Assembly (NCBI GenBank): GCA_019614645.1
Contig: JABWDB010000004.1
Span: forward strand, 18,786,001-18,850,000
DNA: 64,000 nucleotides
Source of the DNA: Stratiolaelaps scimitus
Taxonomy: Eukaryota; Arthropoda; Arachnida; Mesostigmata; Laelapidae
Direction: 5' to 3'
Shown here one piece after another: positions 49,601-60,506 of this stretch. The position numbers and the translations under genes are program-made. Position 1 is the stretch's first letter; every line of letters begins with the position of its first letter. The notes beneath the pieces are model-generated. The model had not been told where the DNA came from and did no database searches. It saw nothing but the letters and a program-made list of their open reading frames with translations.

Positions 49601-51162
49601 GGGCGAGAGTCGACAGCGTCCTTGTAACGATCTCTATCTATGAATTTTTGCCGTCGTCCGTCATCGTGTAGACCTTCCCGTCACCCGTCGTACGAAGTCC
49701 AGAATGGTTGTTTGCTGTGAAACGATCCGCAGCGATACCCCACAATAGAAAGTAAGCATTGGATCATGGACACGCAAATGCCACTATTGTCTATTTTTAT
49801 CGAAATAGTATATAATATATATATATATCAGAGGGGTACAGCGTAGACAGAATGAGCGAAAGAAAGGATAGAGGAATTCATGCGGGACAACAGCGCACCT
49901 GTGCATACGTAACACAAGCCCATGTTGATAATACAGTTAGAAACAAACGAGGCGTTCGCACCAATACGTCTGTTTACATACAGGATGCTCGTAAAGTTAC
50001 GCAATCATATGGGAGAGACGATCCCAAACGACTTGACGACTTCGAAGCTAAAGTTTCATGCATTTTTTCTACCCATTTTCGACAAGCATCAATGACGTCA
50101 ACCTAGATGAAAATCATGAAGCTCTGATGTAATTTTAAACAAGTGTATTAACGACAACCCCGTGTGTAATCATATGCACATACCGGCATATTGTTCGCGA
50201 TATTGTTCGAACGCGGCGACGCGACATATCACCAACACGGATAATGTGAAAAAGGGGGAAATTTATTTTAGGTGGAATCCACCATTAACTGTAAACGAAT
50301 CAAGCTAACTGGAACAAGCATACCCGCATATACAATAATCTTCGGTATAATTGAGTGTCCTTTGCAAAATTATTGGGAAATACGTATTACTCCAAGGAGA
50401 AAAAAGATTGCTGCGAGGCGGCAGAAACGGGCCCTGTGACCCGTGTTCACATAAGCATACGCCCACACTTACACCCACCAGCATAATCACGGGGTTTTTC
50501 TAACCGACTGATGCAGGGGAGCTACCCATCCCTATTACCCGTAGTTATCCACTGCTTCGTTCGTTGCACCTCATTCAGATACACACGCATTATCTCGGTA
50601 GTATTGTCTCGTCTGAACACTCAACAGGCTGACAACATCATGAGTATGACAGCTAACATTCAGCGGCATTCATTGAGAATATTTAGATCGTTACTGATCA
50701 CCAATCGTGATCATCAATAAACATCATTACTATTTTTATTCCCGAACAGACGACCCCCCACAAACGCCACCTCTGATTGATGATTTCTTTGCTGTACGTT
50801 GAGGGGCCAATATACTTTCAGTTGTTGCTACTGCTGCTGCTGCTTATACGGCTGCTACGTCGCGTTTATGAGGCTCTAAGCGTGAGTAGCAACAACAGCA
50901 GTAGTAGTGGTAGTACCAGTAGGTTAACTAGTGGCGTTCGATGCTTGCACGAAGCGGTTTCGTTTCGTAACTCCGTCGTTGGATCGTGGTTAAGCTAGTG
51001 CCGCAGCAAACGAACTAAGGACACACAGAGCGCGGGAACACAGAAATGAGATGGTCGAGTGGCCCAAGGCGGGCGTCGACGGAAGAGCTAGATTTCTTTC
51101 GGAAACAAAGTCATAGTTTTCGCAGTGGTGCAATGCACTCTCAATCTGTGTGACGTTCATCT
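46661..51162. other. Tail-to-tail intergenic region between RMND5 and ZFAND2; no gene supported
   Basis: Long AT-rich stretch. AATAAA candidates for RMND5 lie at 47350-47355, 47456-47461 and 48398-48403. A CT/GA palindromic run is at about 47850-47887. On the minus strand, AATAAA for ZFAND2 lies at 50740-50735. Open frames here (for example 49852-50106, 84 codons) show no family resemblance. Confidence 0.45.
50735..50740 (-). terminator. Poly(A) signal, probable end of ZFAND2 transcript
   Basis: AATAAA on the minus strand about 420 bp after the stop. Confidence 0.45.
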
Positions 51163-54005
51163 TTATGTGATCGTGCATCCAGGCTGGTCGACCGCTGATG
51201 GCGGCGGTGCTGTCGTATAGGGCGGCGCACGTTGGCCATCGCGGGGTGTACGCACATTGTTCCGGTTGGACGGCGTTCGACTCGCTTCCGATGCGCGTCC
51301 TGTTGCTTGATTGCTGGTCTCGTTTAGTGACGCCTGGAGAGCGCGTGCGAGTTGTTCGTCTTCACGCTGAGATTGGAGTGAATGGAAGCAAACGGGAAAT
51401 GATAGAAAAGTCACGAGACGATCGCTCTTGAGTTAAAATGAACCTTTTGTACATTTTCAGGCGTATTCCTCTCGTCCTTTGTTTTGTAACGTTCGAAGGC
51501 CTTAATTATTATTTGTATTATTATTATTATTATGTTAATACTAAACATGATTTCATATCGACCCCTAAGTCGAAGACGATTGACACGAAACAATGCACAT
51601 ATACACACCATTTGTCGTTCGAGAGCTGCTCGAGCAGCCGCCTCCTGTTCCTGTGATCTGCCCGATGTCGTTTTCAACGACTGCGGGCGACATTCGTGAT
51701 CGGACGTATGCCGATGCTTTAGGCAGAAGTTTCTTCGGCATTGATCGCATCGAATCGGGACCATCTCCTTTTTCTTGCATGAGGGCGCTGAACATCGGTT
51801 CGTGTACACCTTCCTCGTCGAATTTTTACACAAATTATCTATATACACGCACACACACACACCAATAAGGTACAATTAATGCCATAATGCGGTAGTCGAC
51901 ATCCAGGGAAGTGCAGAAAAATTCAGACATTAACAGAATGAAGACATGAAGCATCTCAATGTACTGACCACCAAAGTGCTGACTACTCCGTATATAAAGC
52001 ATGATTAAAATTGAAGCGTTAAAGGACATCGTCATCGGTATTGTTCTACCCTCTATAATAGGATAAATTTATAAAGTGATTTTCTTTAACTTTCCAACGA
52101 TAGAATGTCGACCTATACCACGCAGACTAACGTCGGTTTCCAGGTTTCCAACTGACGAAATGAGCAGAAAAATGGTTTGCACAAATTAGAGCACCACTAC
52201 CTAATAGTTCGCACTCACCAATGTGTTGCGAGACAGCGATATCGGGTGGGTCCCCAGGACGAAATCCTGATACAGGACAGCTGCATAATGGGCACACAGG
52301 TACTTGTACGTCTCCTAGGTGGCCTTGCGAGCAGTTGTGTGACGTGTAAGCGAAGTGACCAAGACTGCAATGTCGACATGATTTAGCTTGATTGATGTGA
52401 GGCTCGCATTTCGAATAGTATAGGGCCAGAAGCAGCTGTCGTCTGCTGACTATCTGTTCAGCTTAACGAATTTACGTACAGCCACATACACTCACGGCAA
52501 TATGTACATGACAGATTGGCCTGGCGGCAGTAGCTGCGAAATTGCGCTGTGTGGCAGATATTCATCTAACAATCATAAGTTTAGCTAACATTAGTTGTAT
52601 AAAAAAAAATAAAATCCGTACAAAATTCACAGTAATAACATGTCATATGGATGGACTTTATTTCAGTATGTGTGTCACTCACCAGAACACCTTCTTGCAG
52701 GCGTCACATTTAATCGGCAGAAAATCTGGAAGAAGCAGAGCAGTATTGTTAGCTGCTGTCATTGCGAAGCACCCGAAATCTTGCGTACATCTGTAGGGTT
52801 ATTGGCCGTTTCCATTTCATATGACGGCGATGGCTATATTGGAAGTATATTATAGAGTGATCATTGTTCGTGTCTAATTGGTGTAATAACCACAGAAAAA
52901 ATAGCGGGAGATAAATGTTCCCTCAAATGTTTGAATGAAGGAATGAATCCGCTCTAATCGTCATCTGCGTGCGTCATATTTTAATAATGTTAACTGTCAA
53001 TGCACTTTCGTTCTCAAGATCCTTTCATTTTGAACGCTTTCCCAAACAAAAGGCACTGCTTACTATGTACATCATGAGTTTTTAGTACGTACTTGAAAAA
53101 AACAACGCATTTTCAAAATAACATGAAAATGCACTCATTCATATTGTAGATTACTAATAAGTCCATTTTTGTATATATATATATATGATTGATAGCTCTT
53201 GTTATTGCCACACTAATAACGATCATGTTAATAATGAGTGAGACTACTGCACGAAAACTGGAATCGATGCCCGTTGCATTTGATACTTCGACGGAAGGCT
53301 GAAGGATCCAGTATATTGTATTTACTGGTTGAAACGAATATTAATCCCGTAACTTGGTGTAATCTAATTATGGAATTATACGTGTGCATGAATCATACAG
53401 CTGTTTTTAGTCCCATGTGTGTGAAAGTGTCCGAGATCGTTATTTCTTTCTCATTCCACATGGTCACGGTCAGAGGTCCAAACCACGGTGATTCCTCATT
53501 GCCTCACCCCCCGAGGTCATGGCTCTTAGACGGGAGGCCTTCCTTCACCTTCATTTACATGTTGAATTGGCTACGACCCCCATGTTCAGATGTCGAAATC
53601 ATAACTAGACGCTGTAAACTGCTTTGTATAGAGCTCTCCATCACCCTAGCATAATTGTGTTCGTTCAGTGTATTTTTTCCCATCGTCGTGCTCCGCCGTT
53701 TCTCACTCGGCGCATAATAACAAGATTGCCATCTACCAACTCGTCTAATATATCAACTCGACGAAACGATCGAATTGATGCGGGAGTTTCCTACAATACA
53801 AAACGAAGGGTGTCTTTCGAATTCGGCTTTTTTTTTCAATGTCGTCGTGACCACAGCCAGCCTGAGCGATGTTGGGGGCTTTGCTCGCAGCAGACGGTCC
53901 AACATGTCTCTCATATGGGAAAGGTTTTCCTTCGGTCCAATATCCATACCAAGTAGATTGCACGACGATTCCGAGCAGTGGTCGCCAAGATGTGGAAACT
54001 CCATG
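51163..54005 (-). CDS. Zfand2: AN1-type zinc finger protein 2 (ZFAND2/AIRAP-like)
   Basis: Proteasome- and p97-linked adaptor; mammalian AIRAP is induced by arsenite. Five coding exons (minus): 54005-53951, 52725-52683, 52364-52219, 51838-51609, 51366-51163 (225 residues; human ZFAND2B 257). The start MEFPHLGDHCSESSC matches the human N-terminus. The first AN1 finger is at about residues 4-50 (CSESSC, LPIKCDACKKVFC, HFAYTSHNC), followed by VPVCPLCSCPV. The second AN1 finger is at about 94-134 (RCSAPSCKKKEMVPIRCDQC, NFCLKHRHTSDHEC). A ubiquitin-interacting motif is at about 160-176 (EDEQLARALQASLNE). The tail ends GCTIT, so there is no CaaX prenylation box as in mammalian ZFAND2B. The exon 4 donor (ATG|GTGTGT) is the least certain junction; phase is kept. 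Confidence 0.92.
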
Positions 54006-54705
54006 GTAATGCGTTCGTTTTGCACTGCACTCCGCACTCAGACAGGAGACAGGGCGCTTCACGTTCGCTCGCATACACACACACACGCACATAGACAAAC
54101 GAATGACTGCCCACTGTTATACGGGCGGGCTTATATTTGAACCGAGGGTGAACAATCTGGGCTCTTCCTGATGCTTCTGTGAGTCAGCTGGTTTCGATCT
54201 AGCTGGCTGATCGTCACTTGGTTGGTAGATGCCAACAATCGAGTGGCGCACAAGCGGTCATCCAATACCGAACAGGGGGTGGTGGCGCGCGGACTTAAAC
54301 TCACGAAATCACACGGCACTGGTAATTGTGTGAAATGCTCAATGCTGCATTCCTAGTATTTTCTTCTTGCCGTAAGATATAAAAAACACATAATAATAAA
54401 GTCGTGATCGGTGTGTTTTTTTTTAGTCAATACGTACGGAAAGCGCGTGCTGCGGTTGAGTAGGAAATTCAGGTCTGTAGCATCCACAGAGGCTCTGCGA
54501 AGACCCCGATAGATTAAATACGTTTGAAGTAAGGAGACGTACTCAGGTTGGTGGGCCGGTGCATAACTGTATGCATTTGTGCCAAACGAAACCATAAGAA
54601 TCACAAACTTCGATCTCGGCTCGTCGTCGTTTTCGCTTGAGACGATAGAAGACGATCTATCAACATGGTAGAGTTTCATGGTATGAACAAAAATATAGCT
54701 AAATA
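54006..54705. promoter_or_regulatory. Upstream region of ZFAND2
   Basis: Probable 5' UTR and promoter of the minus-strand ZFAND2 gene, bounded by a Tc1/mariner relic at 54706. A 108-codon ATG-started minus frame (54353-54679) has no resemblance I can name. Confidence 0.4.
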
Positions 54706-55960
54706 CAGTACTGCTTAAAACTATTTCTTTCTTGAATCAATAATAATCTATACAATAAATAAAAAAATGATCGTCGCCGAACTTGAGGTATATTGTAAAT
54801 TGAGACACGAGTCGTGTTTATTCACTGGCTACAGTAATACATTATGGTAAGTCGAGAAGCGGTTACTTAAAACTATTCGATCATCATCAACAACAATTTT
54901 AGTGCTCATTTACTTCTTTGTTGGTTCGCCTTTAAGCCGGATAACTTCAATAAGATATATTCAATAAGTTTCTCCACTGGAGAGTACTCTACTTCACTCT
55001 TTATCGTTGTTGAGTGCAGGAATGATAGTTCTGCCGGTCGGCGGTCGCTTTCTGCCTAGAGGTGTTCAATAGGTCTAAGATCTGGTCTCTGGGCTGGCCA
55101 GTCGCAACATGACGAGGGGGTCTTAGATTACCCAAACCATCACTTACTTCCACCCCATCGGGGTTGGAAAAGGGTTTGAGACACTCACACTGGAAAGCCT
55201 AGATACATTCTGCCATCGTCTCGTTCACCTGTAACTCGAATTTCGATTCGTCTACCAGAATGTGTGGGGGGAAGGAGGAGGGGACGTATTTATGTAACTG
55301 GGCAATCTTTAGCTTTGTACCACGATTTTCTGATATATGCTATTCATTCTCACTGATGAACCACTATATTCTAAGTGTGTTCGTTTTTTTTTGTTGCTAA
55401 CAGAGGGGAAATGCGTTGCGCACGAACGGACACCGCATTTATTTGTGGGCCAGACACCGCATTTATATTTATTGTCGGACTCGCCATAAAAATAAACGGC
55501 AAGCTAGAATACCGGTGTTACCGATTAAAACTTCAGGCTTTCAGTTCGTCTGAAAGCTTCTGCATAGGCAGCCTCTCTCTTAAGCTTCCCACCTGTGTCC
55601 CTACGGATAACGAACTGTTCGCCTACGTTCTTGATACCTGTTTAGCGAAGCGTCATAGCTCCAGCCGAATTTCCAGAGGGGTTTCAGCTGTCTTTACCAT
55701 GGTTTTGCTTCGATACGGTCGGTAATGATAACCATACTTGTAGACTGAGGCCAGTATATTTTAGCATTTAAATTGACGCCACCCTTTCTCGATGACATGT
55801 TACTCTGTAGTCATTGAATAAACACGTCTCATATTCGATGTACAGTCAGATCAAGCGGTGGTCAACCCCTTAGTGAACAGAAAAAAATATTATTAAAAAA
55901 CATTTTAAACTTTGAACCTCATTGAGTCAAGGACAGACTGAATACGTTTGAGCACTACTG
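54706..55960 (-). mobile_element. Dead Tc1/mariner transposon
   Basis: About 1255 bp, the usual size. The ends are inverted repeats: left CAGTACTGCTTAAAACTATT, right (minus strand) CAGTAGTGCTCAAACGTATT, each flanked by TA (54704-54705 and 55961-55962). Minus-strand relics of the transposase: a start like MVKTAETPLEIRLEL near 55705, then LVDESKFEL near 55250 and WPAQRPDLRPIEHL near 55080-55120, the D and PDLxPIE motifs of the DDE domain. Several stops and an internal loss make it non-functional. Confidence 0.8.
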
Positions 55961-56434
55961 TATAGTAAATAGACCAAGGATTCCCTCAGTTTGTGATAAA
56001 TAATAATAATAAATATATTATATTGTAAGATGATCTATATTGCGTTTAGTAAGTTGACGGCGAAAAAAAACATTACAGTCTTGTTTCTCTGATCATTTTA
56101 GGTTCCATTAGTTTGTGTCGGCCAGAGTATTGGTGTGTATCGAGCTTTATAAATGGTGTGCAAATAAAACTCATAGATACTGATGATTAAAACTACCCCG
56201 TGAAAAATTCAGGTTGTCCATTTAGATTGTTCGTGCAATATTTCTTGGAAGTTTTTCAAGCTTTAATTTTCAAGATTGGCATAGAATTACATACGGTTAG
56301 CCTAGTTGGCTTATCAATTAAATACAAAACCGTGATAGTATCGCGGACAATAACTGATTTGTAGTCGAGGCTAAAGCTTATACTGAAATTGAGCTTTTTA
56401 CTGATGCTGTGTGGATTCGTTGACATATGCACCG

Positions 56435-56600
56435 ATTTTCGAAGCGCAGAGATTTTACTGTACGAAAATCCTCGCGCATGCCTAATATCCTTAGATGAAT
56501 TAAGAAGGCGGTATACTCCGATGTAAGTATATATATATATTATAGGATATTAGGCATGCGTGAGGATTTTCGTGCAGTCAAATTTCTGCGCTTCGAAGAT
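56435..56600 (+). repeat. Long inverted repeat (56-bp arms), candidate hairpin RNA or foldback element
   Basis: Arms 56435-56490 and 56545-56600 with a 54-bp spacer. 51 of 56 positions are Watson-Crick pairs. Of the five others, four are G/T on the plus strand, hence G-U pairs in a plus-strand transcript, and one is a true mismatch. Could be a hairpin siRNA precursor, or an old MITE. Confidence 0.85.
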
Positions 56601-56612
56601 AGGTGGCTAAGA

Positions 56613-56644
<32 letters not shown>

Positions 56645-59290
56645 CATATATATATAAAAAAACAGTCGTAATCTAGAAGGTTTCCTGCTGTTATCGGTAC
56701 AAGGTGGAATACATCATGAGTCATCGTGGAGGGTGGCGTGCAAAGTGAACATCGCAGATTCGCCAAGCTCGCAGTTCCCAACACCTTGAAAACGAGCGCC
56801 TTGTCAGCAGTCAAACATGTTTTGTCTTAGATGGGACGGATAAAGGACTATCTACAAGCGGTAAAGCTGTCCAGAAACAACATGTCAAGATAACAGAGAG
56901 AGAGAGAGAGAGAGAAATAAGTGCTTGTTAAGTGCTTACCTCAATATCTTAATGCCGTTAATGGAACTCTGGGTAACGGAAATTGACTTCCGATTGACAT
57001 ATTTCAATAAGTGTGCGTATTAAACTTAGTGAATGCGACCGGCGAAAAGGTTTACAATACATGTCACAAATTGGCAAACTGTAGTTTCCTCTATTTTTGA
57101 TCACACGATGGTGCTGTTTCACGTGCAGCAAAAATTCGCACGAATATGCCTTGAAAAAAGGTCAGCACCTGTTCATATTATTAATTATTGAGTATTATTT
57201 TTATTATTTCCTGCTCACTGAGATATAATGCAATGCATCTCTACGCACTGCATTATGAAGCGTCGGGACATTCATTAAAAACGCCTACTGGCATATATCT
57301 CGGTATAGGTCTCCCCGTGGCTCAATTCTCCTCTAGCCAACAACTAAAGAGTTTCCTCGATCACTCCTAAGACAGCTCATTATATAGTGTAAGAAGGAGT
57401 TTTAACCTTAGTTGCCAATTAAACCAATTTGAATATTCGAACGAAATCTATATATATATATATATACATATTAAAATGAATGTGCTGAAAGTATAGGGCG
57501 GTCAATACCACCAGGATACGTTATATGCAACACCCCATGTAGCTGACTACCAACTCAAGAAGGCGGTATTCACACTCACGGAAAGGTGTTCACAACTCAA
57601 ATGTGAACAGTATCGATAGCAGAGTTGAATCAGATGTCTTAGGCACATACATTGCCGTTTATATTAGGCAAAATTAGTCGTTATGCTATCGGATGAGTGT
57701 GTAAGAGACTCGTGGCTCTTACGGCATATCCAAAAAAGCTATTGCCTATACCAACAACCTTAATCATGGCAGTAATAATAACAACAGTCATATCAATTTA
57801 CTGGCTCGTATGTTGACAATATTAGCCACTTCATCTTTCGATGTATAAAGCGCATACACTATTACATGGAATCTTTGCAATATCACTGCTGTTGTTATGA
57901 CTGGCTCTCGGTGTCTCCGCTGTTCTCACGACGGACAGAGAAAGATTTCCACTCTCTGGTGATGATGGTGGTAGCGCTGCTGCTACTGCTGCTATTTACG
58001 ATCGATGAATGGCTCATCAATAGTACTCCCATGACCTCGTTGTGACGTCGAGGTTCCTCGACAGACAGCTATTAACCACTGGTATATTCGCACCCCGCGG
58101 TGTCCTGGCCTGACAGAACCCGAACACAAACGGGATGCGACGTCTGCAGTGGTCCGGTTCGTTCATTGGCCGCCCGTCTTAATGGACTCAATAAGTCGAT
58201 ACCTACCATAATGTAATTTGCGTCGAGTTCGCGAGACACAGAGATCGAGTTGAATAAGGACACGCTCTTAAAGAATTTCCCCAAAGGTGTCACAATCACC
58301 GTTAGCCGCGTCTCTCTCTAGCCTATTCGTGTACGTCGATGGTCGAAATGTCGGCCATTGGACCATCTCGCAAACGGACGATGAGCTGTCAAGTCTTCCT
58401 AGCGGGCCGGTATCTTCCCTGTACAAGGCACACTCTTAAACGATCTAACGGTCTTTCCCACGAGCAGCACCGATTTCGCCGCTTGGTCTGATCGTTACCA
58501 GGCCGTGACAATCGCCTATCTAACAGAACGACTATGTAATGTACGGACCACTTATATAAACACTCACGAGACTTTACTAAGCGGTCGTGAATCCTAGCCG
58601 AGACGAATTGCCGTATTATTGATAGGGTAGGCGATCAAAAATGCGCCGTCATTGATAAGATATTACTTGAACACCATTATTGCGATTCATAAGTTGGTTG
58701 ATTTGTTATACGGTGTGCAATGATTCGGTCCGTTGCTTGTTTTGATATCTTTGAACGAAATAGTGAATATTCCTTCGTTTGTATTGAATATATATATATA
58801 TATACTAACGCAATTTCGGTGCCGACTATACCCCTAGGTGATAGGCTATCACATTTAGAAAGCTAGTTGAAACTATCCCCAAATCGATTGGAGGTTTAGT
58901 CAGTAAGAATCTGACACTACCACTCGAATACCCTAGAAGTGAAGAGTGGTGCCTATGCAAGGTTTGCCTTTAACCTCTGTATTAAAAAAAAAAAAGTTGG
59001 AACTATGACACAGGAACTAGATGATTTTTCTTATGTTGCAAGCTAAGCTTTGCCATAGGAAATCTCCTGTTCGTTAGGTAACAGCTTCATTCAGTGATAT
59101 TTCGGCAAAATTTAATTTCCGACCAATCCGGTTGATTATCAATCGTTTCGCCGCGCTTTCTTCTACATTTTCCCATCTAAGTTGCGATATCCGTCTGTCG
59201 TTCCCCTTCTATAATTCTTTGTTGCTCAACACGGATCGAACAGACTTTAGCAATTGACTGACAATGTCGAATCCCAAGGTGTTCGGGCTG
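56601..59290. other. Gene-free stretch
   Basis: (TA)n at about 56614-56656, a (GA)n run at about 56898-56916 and a triplet-rich patch near 57965-57995. No coding sequence that I can support. Confidence 0.4.
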
Positions 59291-59433
59291 ACATTTAACG
59301 TCCACGGTACTGCTTTTAGCATTGCTTCGTAAGACGGACCCCTAAACGCAAATGGGCAATGGTGGGTATCGAACCTGTGCACCTACGTGTCTCCTCCGAC
59401 TGTAAGGTGCGCATGAATGCACCACGCCACCGA
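59291..59433 (-). mobile_element. tRNA-derived SINE, copy B
   Basis: Minus strand reads a box-A-like GGTGGCGTGGTGCATTCATG, then about 55 bp later a good box B, AGGTTCGATACCCACC (59360-59376). That is the internal RNA polymerase III promoter layout of a tRNA-headed SINE. Shares its length with copy A at 43697-43851. Confidence 0.7.
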
Positions 59434-59867
59434 GCTCGACCCCTTCTATAACTCAGCACAGGGAAACAACGCGCGGGCAAATAGATGCCTATGGCGTGCG
59501 CATCAATGCACACGACCCTTGCGAGCGTATGGAGAAATGTTAAACAAATTGATCCAGGTTAATGGTAAACGCGTACATGCACTCTGGGGACGCCCCGCTA
59601 AAATGATGACAGTGATGATGGGTGAGTAAATGTACTCTTTGTAGAAACACCTACTTTGTCTGTAGAATTACGCATCACTGTAGGTTCGACTACGACAGAT
59701 TTGTCTAATTCCTTTCAGTTGCATTTGTTCAATTCATTTGATGAAGCTGAGTTCAGCAATGGCTACGGTATACACTATAATTTATTGTCTCCCTCTTACT
59801 CTATCCCGGGTTAGGCTATGGTGATTGCTAATGTTTGTATCGAGGCTTGTCGTATCCATATTTTAAG

Positions 59868-60149
59868 ATGTCAGATTTCATTAGTTGGATACCGAGTTGT
59901 AGGCAGAAATGTAAAAAGTATTCTGAATCAGTGAAATGCGCCATAAAACCACTCGGGTATAAACATATACTACCTATACGGAAATTATTACCATATGAAA
60001 AAAAGCAAGTAAGTACACACACGAATTGATATCCGTTTTTATATACAGATTTAAATAGGTCGACATCGTTTTATTCAATCATGTTTCAGATACGCGTTGA
60101 CACCTGCAGAGGAAGCTGTCAACCAATTGAAGTCACCTCTTCACAGAGG
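59868..60149 (+). pseudogene. Two exon-like fragments, faintly MUS81-like; unproven
   Basis: Fragment 1 (59868-60008) has an ATG and ends at a strong donor (CAA|GTAAGT). It reads MSDFISWIPSCRQKC and ends LPIRKLLPYEKKQ, faintly like the N-terminal helix-hairpin-helix region of MUS81. Fragment 2 (60090-60149) lies between TTTCAG and GAG|GTAATA. In one frame it reads YALTPAEEAVNQLK, like the MUS81 winged-helix segment, but that frame does not join fragment 1 in phase. No nuclease domain follows, and metallothionein starts on the other strand just after. If real it is a relic; it may be chance. Confidence 0.22.
60070..60075 (-). terminator. Poly(A) signal, probable end of metallothionein transcript
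   Basis: AATAAA on the minus strand about 250 bp after the metallothionein stop. Confidence 0.4.
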
Positions 60150-60326
60150 TAATAATCCTTTTTTACACATATACTAAATAGTTAATATAATGTACCAATG
60201 GCCAATTGACATCGGGCCTCCCTCTACGAGATGTTGACGTAGGTCGGGTTTGCGCTGCAAATATCGTATTGAAAATGATTGGTTATGGACGCGGCGTCAG
60301 ATCGAAGTCGCCGTCCACGTCCCTTG

Positions 60327-60506
60327 TTACTTCGGATCACACTTGCACTTATCACCGCATTTGCAGTTGTCTCCGCATTTGCAGCCAGTCTTGCAGTCGG
60401 AACAGTCGGTTCCGGCGCAGCCTCCCGACGAGCTCTTTCCCGAGCAGTCGCACTTGTCACCACAGGTGCATTGGCCACCGGTTTGGCAGGTGCACTTCTT
60501 GTCCAT
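60327..60506 (-). CDS. Metallothionein-like Cys-rich protein
   Basis: Small cytosolic metal-binding protein, 59 residues with 15 Cys and no aromatic residues. It begins MDKKCTCQTGG and shows CxC and CxxC spacing: KCTC, QCTC, KCDC, then GGCAGTDCSDCKTGC and repeated CKCGDNCKCGDKCKC, ending DPK. Two Cys clusters are separated by a Ser/Gly linker (SGKSSSGG). The start is the ATG at 60506. The frame continues open upstream but lacks metallothionein character there. A likely acceptor (TTGTTGCAG, exon from 60528) suggests a 5' UTR intron, so the coding part is probably one exon. A metal-response-element-like TGCGCTC lies at 60911-60917. The nearest gene on the same strand downstream is ZFAND2, another metal-stress gene in other animals. 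The order of Cys motifs does not let me name a subfamily. Confidence 0.85.
   Translation of the reverse strand: MDKKCTCQTGGQCTCGDKCDCSGKSSSGGCAGTDCSDCKTGCKCGDNCKCGDKCKCDPK

Noticed and set aside
49852..50106. 84-codon ATG-started plus frame
   Set aside because: Not low-complexity, but isolated in a 3' UTR-rich interval, without resemblance to any family I know.
54353..54679. 108-codon ATG-started minus frame between ZFAND2 and the Tc1 relic
   Set aside because: No recognisable motif; could be chance or part of an unknown exon. Not supportable.
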